64,000 nt of DNA from Strobilurus pachycystidiatus (lineage: Eukaryota; Basidiomycota; Agaricomycetes; Agaricales; Physalacriaceae): positions 496,001 through 560,000 of the forward strand of contig JAHLMK010000021.1 in assembly GCA_019915135.1 (NCBI GenBank). The letters run 5' to 3'. The notes under the pieces are model-generated. The model was not told the DNA's origin. It made no database searches and worked only from the letters and a program-made list of their open reading frames with translations. The first letter of the stretch is position 1. Each line of letters opens with the position of its first letter. Shown one piece after another: positions 1 to 10,300 of this stretch. A program made the translations under genes and the position numbers.

Positions 1-970
1 CGCTGGAAAAGACTGCTGCATATCGCATCGTACATTTCATCGTATGACGCCAGACACAAGAGGGCAACAGGTACCCGCTCCGAAAGATCAACAGTTAGTC
101 GCGAGAAGAAGGCATGGTGGAGAGCGTGATGGGAGCCAACAGTACGGTCGCTTGAGGAGTGATGGGAATCCCGACTATGATAGAAGCTGGCCTCCGTGAG
201 CCCTTCATATTGCCACTCGCCCTCGAGCCACTCTGCAATGTCCATGTCACTTATGTTGCGGCGCTGTCGTGATGGTTTTTGGTCTTTCATGATCACGTCT
301 TCGTCACTCGTGTCCAGGTCGTCTTCGCTCTCTATATCAGCTTCTTCCTCGTCCGTGTCGTCTCCCTCGATCCCCGACAAAGTCGACGACTTTTCCATTG
401 TACTCGTCGATGATGTGATCTCCGAGTGCTTGGGCGGTTCTGTGAGGGAATGATCCTCGAAGACTGTTGGAGAGGGGCTGCAACGTTCAACTACTGAAGC
501 GCACATGATCGTGGCATGTCCGTAACGCGGTAGGAGGCGAAGTAGAGGATCGTGTACGAAACATGGATCTACAGCAAGGGGGTAGAAAGACAGCCACCTG
601 GAGAGAATTGTGCATTAGCTTGATTAGCAAGATATTCCAGTGGAACGTACTCCAGTTCAATGTTTGACATCATAGAGCTGACGACGGTCGTGACAAAAGG
701 TTCGATGTAGATGTTCTTGGGACTGCATTCATGTAGGTGCTGGTCGCAACCGCAAGCAGAGATGAGTTCATTGACCACAGAGGCCACAAGACCTTCTAGC
801 CGTTTGTTGACTTCGTTTGGTATGCTCTGACGTTTCTGTTGCATCTAAGTAAGCGCGTGAGGAGCGAGTACAGCGTATCTTACCAGGTGTTCGGGTTTTG
901 TCCAGCCGGGAATCGAAGCAGATACTGCATCAACAGGAGTTACGCTGATAGCGAGTGGCTGCCTGAACAT
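1..970 (-). CDS. Hypothetical protein with acidic, Ser-rich linker (partial, C-terminus off left edge)
   Basis: I do not recognise the family. Three exons join in frame: 970-884 (start MFRQPLAISV), 844-598 and 493-1, with GT...AG introns 845-883 (only 39 nt) and 494-597. Exon 2 is amphipathic and looks folded (RLEGLVASVVNELI). Exon 3 carries a Ser/Thr/Pro stretch followed by a strongly acidic run (DDTDEEEADIESEDDLDTSD), then an ordered segment with EWLEGEWQYEG and, near the edge, CLASYDEMYDA. No signal peptide or membrane segment is visible. The acidic run hints at a nuclear or scaffold protein, but that is inference. The start could instead be the ATG at 844 if the first short intron is not real; the in-frame upstream exon with sound coding sense makes 970 preferable. 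Coding continues past base 1, so the size is unknown. Confidence 0.6.
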
Positions 971-1763
971 GTCAGCCCGCGAATTTCAAGGAATACACGT
1001 TCTATGTTGAACGTAAAGGTTGAACTTCAATGAAGCATCCCGTTTTGGAATAACGATCAAAAGCATCGCGGCATCCCCGGCATCCTGCACAGCCTCCAAC
1101 TAGCCCTTTCACCTGCCTCCCACCTTCGTTCGTCTCTGTCCGACTAGAAGTCCTGCTTTTCACAGGCCACACGCCTCATACTTTGGCGCCAGACCCGCTA
1201 CGGACGCGCTAAACAGGTTATCGGTTGAACAGCAACGACGCCACAATTCTACGCCCAACTTGTGAAGTCTAGTAAATATGATTCGGCCATAGCGCCTGCA
1301 TGCCATCGAGTAGGCCATCGAAAATGGAGAGACTTCGTTCTTGACAGGCAATGTGCGTTCTTCCCAGCTGGTTTTTTTCTCCTCCTGCTATCTCGTTTGT
1401 AGTACTTATATGTTGTATAGACCGGTCTCTTCCTTAATGTACATACACACGTCTCGGAAACATTGTGAAATCAGCCTGTCAAATAATTGACCTCGGAACT
1501 ATCTCGCGTGGTGGCAGGAGACGAGTCGATAGATATTCTCAAGTGTTCCGTTATGATTTTTGCAGGCAGTGGCCGTGATGGAGGTGCGTTGCTTGTCTTG
1601 ATTTTATTTTGCCTCCTTGATTCCGTGGACCAGACAACAGAGTCTTATTGTCACCCCAACTGCCTTTTGTTTTCCACTGGTATAAGCATCCGCCCACCCT
1701 GCTAACAAGTCACATCCCGTCTCTCCTTCTCCCTCATTCGTCACGGTCATCCATCATATCTTC
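971..1763. other. Intergenic region between two divergent genes
   Basis: This is about 790 bases between the minus-strand gene ending its 5' side at 970 and the plus-strand gene starting at 1764. It presumably holds both promoters. Only short unsupported reading frames are present (for example 1160-1351 minus). I see no TATA box I would defend, no repeat and no RNA gene. Confidence 0.5.
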
Positions 1764-3014
1764 ATGGCCAGTCAACTTTCTCTCCAAAACCGCAGGGCGG
1801 CTCAATATGAATCCATGGACGAATGCGATACAATTCGGGACTCAAGGATCCACCAAGAATGCCCATTGGGGAGCTATCTGCGCTGCTACATAAACGACGA
1901 GGACAATGCTATCGGCGAATGTACGCCCAGAGTCATTTTTATCACCTCTCGCTTATCCCACATCTCAGGCCATGACTCGTGTGACGCGACATCAGACGCG
2001 CCACTAATCTTGAGTACGACTTCCATCTTCTCCTTAGACGTCGAGGCTAATGAGAATGATAGACACATTCATCTTGGATATGTACAGTGAATCGAAATCA
2101 ACTTCTTCACCGAATCCAGGTCTTCAACCTGCCCGACATGACATGTCGGTGTACTCTTGGGACTCCCCTGCGGCTTGTGCGGATGAATGTGGCGACGCAC
2201 CACCCCCAGAATCGATCCATTCGAGTACATCAGAAGGTTCCGACTTACTACACCGCTTAGGGTTCCGGCCTAGCAGATGGAAGACATCTGGCGAGTGCCT
2301 TTCCCGTGGCGCCCATCGAATCAGAATTTAACAAGCTTCACAGGCATCGCGCGCAAGGAGTTCCCCGTCTCCTGGTTTGTCCAACCCACCGGCACTCTTC
2401 CCTCCCCGACGCCACAGACACCGCCCGGGACCCCTCCACCATCGGCGTTCGTCACTCGACAAGCCATACTACCAGCATCCATTGCTAACGAGCTGGGACT
2501 TGAAATCGCTCAACCCACACCACACCGTCCTGCACTGGGGCGATCTGGCCCCATACGAGTAGACGAACTGCACCGGCCCATGTCACCCTGCCCACCGTCC
2601 GCGATAAGTTTTGGACCATCGACCGCGAAAAGGGTGTGTCGTCGGGCTTCGATGGAGACTATGCCGCCTCCACCTGTGCCTGAGCGGTCTTGCTCTTCAA
2701 CAACGCCCGAGTCGACGCGTCTGCCGGTTCTTCATCCTGAGGAGGATACACATTTTTCCAAGAAGGGGCCACAGAAAAGAGATGGTGCCCGTACAGTCTC
2801 ATCGAGAAGACCATCGCAACGTTCGCACATGAGACACCGTTCACACAGACCGACTGCGGAGCCAATGGCGCCTCTGATGTCTTCGCTACCCTCATCTCCG
2901 TGGCCGCTCGGTCAGCAAGGATTGATGGACGCTGTTCTCGACTCATATACTCCAGCGAAAAGAAGACGCGAGGCAGCAGGATGGGGGAGCAGGTCGTTTT
3001 TTGAAGAGGGTTAG
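1764..3014 (+). CDS. Hypothetical Pro/Ser-rich protein
   Basis: Unrecognised protein. The ATG at 1764 opens MASQLSLQNRRAAQYES. The likely model has introns at about 1921-1968 (GTACGC...CTCAG), 2083-2120 (GTACAG...CCAG) and about 2230-2276 (GTACAT...AGCAG). After joining, the first half reads through short hydrophobic strands such as PLILSTTSIFSLDVEANEN and HIHLGYVFNLPDM, which could be a small beta-rich domain. The second half from about 2277 is a long exon that becomes low-complexity: TPQTPPGTPPPS, MPPPPVPERS, repeated RHRSHR, ending RSFFEEG-stop at 3014. The tail is likely disordered. It converges on the cyclin C gene, with 308 bases between the two stops that hold nothing recognisable. There is no signal peptide. 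The function is unknown. Confidence 0.6.
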
Positions 3015-3322
3015 AACCACCGTCTAGTATTGAGCAAGGATATAGTATGACTTGTGACGAACGCCACCGACAGATGCACCTGTATTGTAGATTAGACATG
3101 AGTACCAAGGCAATGAGTACATTGTTGCCATCATCGGGACACAAACTTCTCATGCAATCCCTGCTTTCTTGGTTTGCACGGGTAGATGACAGAGGTCCAA
3201 CACAGGTGCGAAGCTAGACAAAAAGCAATAAATTGAAGAGCTCGCCGTCAAATCGACGAGCATCAGATCATACAGCCGTGCCTGGAAAGAGTGAAAAATT
3301 ATGTAGACTGATTGGTCCCTTA

Positions 3323-4625
3323 CTATCCAGCCGCTTGTGCCCTTTCCAGCATCTTGTTCACAGCAGCTGGCCTCGCTGCGGGAGGATGAGACAGATCACT
3401 CATCCTACTCTCTCTCATCTTCAGGACCAAGCCCGACAGAAACGCCGGTGTCACACCATCCGCCACTGCGTCGGATCTAGGCGTTCCCGCATGGCTTGGA
3501 CTCGTACCACTGCTCGCCGGCGATGGGCGCGAGCTCACATCCGGCAGGTTGTCGTCCTTATAGCGATCCCACAATGCGTACAGTGACAAAATCTCTTGCG
3601 AGATCGTCGCGATCAAAGGAAGTGAGACATTTAAGTCTGCTAGAAACGCGATGGGATCCGGGGACTTTTTCTGGTCCGAATTGGTTCGGGAAGACCTGCG
3701 TGGAGCGGGCTGTTTCGCTTCGTGCTCGGAGGACATGAGAGAGGAGATGGCTTTGCGGGAAGGCGGATGGAGGATCTGAGTGAGGTATATGGCGGCAATG
3801 GCAATTAGATGAGGTGGGTAGAGTAGACAGAGGTTAGAGCGGTAAGTGTCATTGATGATTGACCAGGCCATTTGGAGGGCGGATTCGGACATTTCGAGCT
3901 TCTCGTCAGCTTGCAACGAGGGATCATCCACGACGCCTACGCCTAACTCTCCCGCCTCAGCTTCGTCATCGTCGGATGTGGTTTCCTTTTTGCATAATAC
4001 GAGAAGAGTTCGGTAGGGGTGAAAGACCGTAAGGTCACACTCCAGGTCGTCGACTAGATAGAACTCGACTTCAGCTAACTTTGAGTTATCTGAAGGAAAG
4101 TGTTTGACATTGTATTGATCTGGGGGACTTTGAGTATAAAAACCCTGATACCGTTGTCTATCGAAGTACTCACGACTGAACAAGGACCTAGATTCTGTTA
4201 CAACGTTCTTGATATGCACAGGAGATTCTTCTGCCTTCGCAGCAACGTAGATGCAAGCCGAGATCACCAGAAATGGATCCGTTTCACAGTACGAATTCTT
4301 CAGGTAAAATCTACGAAAGAATACCGTAGCCGTAGCAACGGCACGCTGCCGAAGCTGAAGTTTCTTTCCAAGTTTCGCAATCACTGTACACAACGTTTTT
4401 AGAAGTGATCCATCACAGGAGGTTGATAGTCTGCCTACCATTCGCGAAGTAGATGGCAAGGAAATCAAGATGTTCCGGGTCATCGACGTATTGTAGATCA
4501 TCGGCGCGTGCTTGGCGAAGAGTGGAGCGGTCGACTATCCATCTTTTACTAGAAAAGATTATGAATTCTGTGTCAAAGGTGACAGAACCTCACTAGTGAG
4601 AGCTAGCCCAGAAGTCAGTCGCCAT
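3323..4625 (-). CDS. ssn8: Cyclin C, Mediator CDK8-module cyclin (Ssn8-like)
   Basis: Cyclin C pairs with the CDK8/Ssn3 kinase in the Mediator kinase module and modulates RNA polymerase II transcription in the nucleus. The spliced start is MATDFWASSH followed by YKRWIVDRSTLRQARADDL, the family's signature N-terminus. Exons: 4625-4594, 4548-4439, 4383-4174 and 4119-3323, total 1149 nt, about 382 residues. The cyclin box shows KLGKKLQLRQRAVATATVF, FYLKNSYCETDPF, VAAKAEESPVHIKNVV and FYLVDDLECDLTVFHPYRTL. The ATG at 4501 is in a wrong frame and is not the start. The second cyclin fold region (PPHLIAIAAIYLTQIL) carries an inserted acidic/Ser stretch (TTSDDDEAEAGELG) and a basic, Ser-rich insert, and the C-terminus is a Ser/Pro tail longer than in animal cyclin C. 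The identification is firm. Confidence 0.93.
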
Positions 4626-5041
4626 GATACGTGAAGCCAATCAGTCTCATTGAGCGGTAAGACAAGCCGAGTCTTCCTCGAGAGTCGAAGCGAGAAGCCA
4701 AAGCGTATGTCCCTGAGCACGTGTGAAGCAAGCTCTGGGAACGTCCTCGGCAGCGTCAGGTCCCGTGGACCACCGCCGTGTAACAACAACAACAACAACA
4801 ACTGTCTAGTGGACTGACTGACGAATCTGTCTAGACAGTTACTCTCAGTTCTCAATTTGATTGCTTTTCGAGGGAGGTCATTGAAGCCCTTATCGAATGG
4901 CTGAATGCTGCCACCTCTTGGAGTCCCAGACGGATCCTCACTGGCATGGGTACCAGGTTCGAGTTGATGTGATTCCCACTCGCAGCTTTCCGGTCGTGTC
5001 TTATGCATTACGATGCCCGTGCCATACAACTACCCAGCGTA
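4626..5041. other. Intergenic region upstream of cyclin C
   Basis: About 416 bases between the cyclin C start and the stop of the PARG-like gene, both on the minus strand. It contains the AAC microsatellite listed separately. The open frame through it on the minus strand (up to 5029) is interrupted relative to cyclin C and has low-complexity Leu runs caused by the repeat, so I do not call it. Confidence 0.5.
4782..4802. repeat. (AAC)7 microsatellite
   Basis: Seven tandem AAC triplets lie about 160 bases upstream of the cyclin C start codon, read from the plus strand. It probably sits in the promoter or 5' untranslated region. It is a likely length-polymorphic marker; no function is implied. 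Confidence 0.9.
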
Positions 5042-6040
5042 TCATACTACCACATCAGCGAATACATCTCTAAAAACGTCAAAATTTCCCGGTCCGTTGC
5101 TTTGCTTGCTGTACACTGCGAATAATACTCTGGAGAACCATCCCCGAAATTCGTCCTCGAGTAGGATGCCTCTCATCTCAGTGGCCACAAGACGAGGCGG
5201 GCAAAGATATGCACCGCAGCCCAGAGCGCCTGCCCATCCCTTAGCCGGACTTTCACCAAAGTAAAGCATGTCGAGTGATTTACACACCTAAGATAAGAAT
5301 GCTGTTCCCATTACTGGCCGCCATCCTGTACACCAGGCGAATCTTTCCTCTCAAGTCCTCCAACACGCTAGGATCCTCGAAACTCTGGCCATCTTCGGTG
5401 AGTTTTGGGTTTCTGGGAGCCGCTACGGTCAGCACGGAGCAGACGAAGCGTTCCGAGCTGGGTAGTACAAGCAGATTGTGATCCAGGTCGTCCCGGTGTA
5501 CGAGTACACCTGGCGAGTATATGCCTGCGACACTCCCGGGGCCAGTGTTAGGCCATGGGTAGTATTCCTCCTTGAGAGTTAGGTACAACGTCGAGGAATA
5601 GCAGAGGGCCTCTTCCTGGATGAGACCCTCAAGCGCATGATCATGAAATGATAGTAATGTGTGCTTGCCTGCGTTCGAGTGAGCATATACACCCATCCAC
5701 CCGCACGAACTGCGTCACTCGCAAGATTCAAGACGGCAATTTTGGGCGATTTATCGGTGTCAGAAATCTCAGTCACGATCTTCCGGGCCAACGCAAAGGC
5801 ATCTGTGTTAAGCACTTCCACCGCAGAAGAAGGATGATTCGGGCAATCACTCTGATTCAACGGAGGGATCTGTTCCCGAATGAATGATGATACAGCAGTT
5901 GCGCCGTCCACAGCATGCTTGGCCACTAAGGACGGCGAGCGCGCGATCGTATCCTTGGCGACGGCATCACGGTATAGTCGGGAGTGAGAGTCAGGCGCTG
6001 GGGAAGTAGATGGTAGAAGGGACTTGAGAAAGGCTGCCAT
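5042..6040 (-). CDS. Microbial-type poly(ADP-ribose) glycohydrolase-like protein (DUF2263/TIGR02452 type)
   Basis: Macrodomain-fold enzymes of this family remove poly(ADP-ribose) from proteins. Exons 6040-5669, 5615-5288 and 5229-5042 total 888 nt, about 295 residues. Family landmarks in order: KIAVLNLASDAVRAGGW, a QEEALCYSSTLY catalytic stretch, EEYYPWPNTGP, GIYSPGVLVHRDD, APRNPKLTEDG, ILILGALGCGAY with CPP, and DEFRGWFSRVLFAVY. The first junction fits best as a GC...AG intron (5616-5668), giving GGW-x7-QEE, the spacing of the PARG signature GGG-x6-8-QEE. The third Gly of that loop is Trp here. The two catalytic Glu residues are kept. The protein is soluble, with no signal peptide. A TATA-like box lies about 80 bases upstream. 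Family assignment is firm; whether it acts on poly- or mono-ADP-ribose cannot be told. Confidence 0.85.
5616..5668 (-). other. Predicted GC-AG intron in the PARG-like gene
   Basis: Removal of these 53 bases joins ...LTRTQ to EEALCYSS in frame and restores the family's QEE motif. The donor is CAG|GCAAGC, close to the GC-donor consensus, and the acceptor is CATCCAG. A GT donor 24 bases upstream (5692) also keeps the frame but shortens the catalytic loop, so the GC donor is preferred. Confidence 0.65.
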
Positions 6041-6119
6041 GGCCCGGGAAAACTGTGAATGATTACGGGTTCAGAGAAAGACGGTGTAAGTGGTGTGAGG
6101 TAAAGGTAAGCCCGATGGC

Positions 6120-6126
6120 TTATATA
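6120..6126 (-). promoter_or_regulatory. TATA-like box upstream of PARG-like gene
   Basis: On the minus strand this reads TATATAA, about 80 bases upstream of the ATG at 6040, a usual place for a fungal TATA element. It also lies within 180 bases of the stop of the MYND gene upstream. Confidence 0.5.
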
Positions 6127-6295
6127 GGTTCGCGTGCGTCACAGCCTCACAGGTAATGTATAGTAGTGTATAGTTACATGCCGCCGCCCCTTCCGCTTCC
6201 GAGCAGTCCGAGCGCTGGAACAGCCGCTCGAGCTGGACTTGAGCGTTACGACAAAGTCTACTCGATTTCAGAGCCATCTTACAGGCTCACAGTCT

Positions 6296-7134
6296 TCACG
6301 CAAAGCTTCTGGGTCGATCGTATACGTTCCAATCAAAAGAGCGAAACCGGACAAGTTGGGTTTTGACGGGGCACCAGGGTTTGTGGTTCCTCCAGTCGCG
6401 CTTTTGACATTGCTAGGACGGGAAATCAGACTTTGGGATCAGAGATGGCTTTTTGATTGCTCATACCGGAGTGCAGTAAGGATCGTGACAGCCCGAACAT
6501 CGAAGCGTGCAAGGAAGGTCGCAACCCACGCAATAACCATCCAGACTCTCCTCGGGAGTACACGTTGAGTTGAAGTCAATTTCGCCGTTTTTCATAGCCA
6601 CGTCTGACCAGTGCCTCTTGAGGACCTTCAAGTGTGAAGATCAATCACAGACACGGCAACGACGCGTGGAACGAGATACCTTCACGTTACACAAGTCCTC
6701 GTCCTCAAGTCTCATGCCGAGTTGTCCATCAGCGAAGCAATGCTTCTGGGGATACATGATCAAAACTGTGTTTCCCTCCTCGAAGTCCGCCAATAATTCA
6801 GACGCCTTATCCGAGCTGGAGTTGTTCAAGTAAAACGCGAGTGTGAACTGAACGTTGGTGACAGGCTCCTTGACGGTGTACATGGGTCGGATCCATCCCT
6901 GGGATTCAACTATCTCAAGCATGATACACCAGTGGTGGTCTCTGGGCCCCTTGTGACCACGGAAAGGAAGAGCAGCAAAACCTGGAAAGTGGCGCTACAT
7001 ATGTATCAATTTATTTGCACATAGCTTTCTCATAGAAGCCAGACCTTGTTTTCGAAGCTGAAAAAAGGCGTGTTGCCGACTACTATCTTTCCATCGTTAG
7101 GTGCAATTCTTGGGAGAAGCTCTGGGCGTGGCAT
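6296..7134 (-). CDS. MYND-type zinc finger protein
   Basis: Small protein with a C-terminal MYND finger, a protein-protein interaction module. Four exons join in frame: 7134-7045, 6994-6680, 6625-6467 and 6412-6296, total 681 nt, about 226 residues. The N-terminal part shows GFAALPFRGHKGPRDHHWC, a region typical of basidiomycete MYND proteins, then EGNTVLIMYPQKHCF and LEDEDLCNVKVL. The finger has exact spacing C-x2-C-x7-C-x2-C-x4-C-x3-C-x7-H-x3-C: CVGC, CSGC, then C, then CQKRDWRNHKPWC. It is split by the last intron. The start at 7134 (MPRPELLPRIAPNDGK) was chosen because the phase-0 join K|RHFPGF preserves the conserved block. The partner is unknown. No SET domain is present, so it is not a SMYD methyltransferase. 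Confidence 0.82.
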
Positions 7135-7378
7135 GGCGGTTAAGACGAAGGTGAGTCGCGTGGCAATGATCGCGATCTGAAGTTTTGATTTTCTCCGTGG
7201 CGAATAAAATCTAATGAATAGCTGGTGTGGAAGCAGCAAAGCACCAGGTCCAGCATTGCCCTCATCCAGTCTGAGTGTGATCAGAACAATGCATGACATA
7301 AGTCCGTAATAAATACTTGAATATAAGTTAGCCAGTAAGTACAGGTATAATCGATGTATGTAGATAACATGGTCAAGA

Positions 7379-10300
7379 TCACAAATAAAAGGGAATCCCA
7401 TACACTACAGGTGCAGCGCCATTGAGATACTTCAGTTTACAGACATCACGAGATTGTGCGACGGCGGCAACAATGGAAGTTCCGGCCACATCGCCTGTGC
7501 GCCACTCTCTGGCGCGCCCACTCTCAAGCCCAATTTTCTCGAAGACAACTCGAGAAAATTTGTCGATATCGCGGTCGGTTACATCCCAAAGGTTGGCGAT
7601 CAGGGTCGGACTTTTGAAGGATTAATGATTGGTAGCAACATCGAAGGGCCAACTCACCATCCAGATAGCATATAGTTGTAGGGCGACCCAATCCTATCAA
7701 ATTCACCCATGTCCCGCAGGAAACCTGATGAACAGCCCCACAACATAACGGCAGCGCATTTCGGCAGGTGTCGAATCTTATGGGAACGAATGTACTGTTC
7801 GCCACCACCATGTCCGAGGTAACTGTGGGCGAGTCAGTTGCGGGAATGTCAGTCAAATACAAGATTACTCACACCACCAGATCGCTATTCTGCAAGGCGT
7901 TTACAAACTGCATCTCACTAGGTGCGCGACCAGTGATGCCCTGCCACCCCACCGACTCCATATCCTTCGCCCAGGGCTGGAACCGCTCTTCCGTTCGCTT
8001 CAAGTCTCCGCTTGGGTTGAGGATATAATAGCCTTTCCGAGGATTTATCACAGCCCGATCTACGACACCATGATCCTCCGGACCCTTGCGCCAACGAGCG
8101 AACTCGACGCGGTCTAACAGGAAGTCGACATTTGGTATGCGACTCACACTGCGGCCTCTGAGAATTGGAATGTTCTCCCACGGCAGTCCCTGGATGTCTT
8201 TGTCCAACACGAGGAATATGTGTTCGTCTTGGCTAGGGACAGTCCGTCGCCTCCGCATTCTGCCACTGTGCTCCTCTAGTGCCATCCTGAGGTCCACTAC
8301 AACTTGGTCAACATCAATCTCGGCAATAGCGACTGGTACCCCGTGAAACTGGTAGAGATCGAGCATGAAATAGACCAGATCCTCGAGTTCTTCGTCGCGG
8401 CATTGGATGGACAGAGTCGAGAAACATTCCATGAGGGCGTCGTCTAATGTTACTCGATTGGGCATCTGATAATCGGAGGCAATCTTCCTGTGACCGATGG
8501 CTTTCTGTTTTGTCTTCCTGTCTTGAAGATGAAGTCCTCGTTGGAAAGCTTTGTCGAAACTGGCTCGAACGAGGGCGACCTCCTCAGCCGTAAGATGAGG
8601 CCGCTGACTGAGAATGGTCTGAAACGAAGAAAATTTTTAAGAGAAGGAAGTGCAGACGCGACCGGATGCCTACCTTGAATGCACCAAGCCAACAGAACTC
8701 TATGTTGTCTAGTAGCTCTTTGAGTCTCGTGTCCAATGTAGCACGATCCTTCCACCACTTGGTTCTCGCTTCGTCAGTCTTGACATGGACAGCAGCTTTG
8801 CTGGTCTCGTTCGCGGATTGAGTGATGTCCTGGAATTCAGCGATGACATCCTGGAAAGTGAGATGCTGGTCGTCGTCATCGCCATCCCTCCGCCCTTTGA
8901 GCGGTACACAGAATACCAGGTCGCGATCGCGGGATTCACCGCCATATTGCCGAGCAATGAACATGGTACTCCGGTCGTCAGTGACATTGATGTGCACGAC
9001 GGACCAGGTAGTCGGCAGAGACGATAGGTTAGAGACGTTCAGAGACGAAGAGTTGAGGATCTTTTCTTGATAACGTTTCTGTACGGACTTCCAGTACTCC
9101 TTGAGAGAAGCAACATCGTCTTCTTCATCCGAATCATCGAAGTCAGGACTGTGGCGTATCGCGGACGCGACTTTCCGCGTTTTGGGAGCGTCGCGCCGAG
9201 GAGACAAGGTCGGAAAGTCCAGGTCGTCTTGCCCATCCAAGAGTTGAAACTTATGCAGGATGGCATCATTCATCTCCCGTCTGAGTGTTATCGCTGACGA
9301 CGAGTCTGCATATGGGTTCAGTATAGGCATGCTCATGAAGGGACATTTGGCAAACCAAGGAGGTTCGCGGTGAGCATCGGTACGTCGGCCCCAACCTTCC
9401 CCAAGGAAGCCTGGAATGCCCGAATGGTGGCTAATCGGACAGCCGCTTCACGTACATGAGATACGTTGCCGCGCTGACAGGTGAGTTCCAAGTTCGCCCA
9501 GAACAGCTTTTCCGTGGCCTCCAGACCTCTCAGAATATCTTGCGATGAGCCTGATAGGGTCGGTACAGCGATGCCCGATGTACCAAGGGGCAAAGCGATG
9601 GCTGCCGGATGCCATCAATATCGACGCCTGAATTTGACAAGAAAAGGCACGTACTAGATTCAGGGAGAGAACTAAGGAACATATCTCCCCGGAAGCGCTT
9701 GTAGATTCCATGCAGGGTTAACTTTGCGAGAAGGCTGTTTTCCTCAGTCTTTGTCTCCGCAGTGGCAGGAAGAGCGTATAAGCTCTCAAGTAACGATTCT
9801 GTCTTGCCACTCTGGTCATCACGAAGTCGCCATACTTCAACAAAGTTAGACAGATCCTCCAATCAGAATGACAGACGTACTTCGATCGCGCAATAGTTTT
9901 GTCAATACATTCGGCACAATCACTTCTGGGCCTCCTGTGGAACGACGGGTCCTGAATAATGGTCAGTTTGAAATGCAGACGGCCTAAACCTCGCGTACCC
10001 GAATGCGATTCCATCGAAATCACCGAAGGTTTGCTCCAAGTGCTGCAGAATCTTCTCTGCGAGACGGTATATCTCATCGGCGTCTTCGTCTTCGTATTGA
10101 CCGCGTAAACGATGGATCTCGACAACTTCAACCCCAGTAGCCTCTTGTAAGAGTTGAAGAGCCTGTGTCAGACTGTCATAGCCATCTTCTAGAAGTCCCT
10201 GCTGGAGTTGTAGTTCAGCTTTCCGAGTAAGCGCCCTGGCGGCCATAGCTGGAGCGTTCAAGGCCTTGGCCAGCTCCTCCGCTTGTTGCGCGAAAAATTG

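Noticed and set aside
3323..4501. Cyclin C starting at the ATG at 4501
   Set aside because: That start lies in the wrong frame and reads through an intron; the conserved N-terminus MATDFWASSH lies at 4625-4594.
4559..5029. 156-residue minus-strand frame upstream of cyclin C
   Set aside because: Its end overlaps cyclin C exon 1 in another frame and its Leu run is only the translated AAC repeat.
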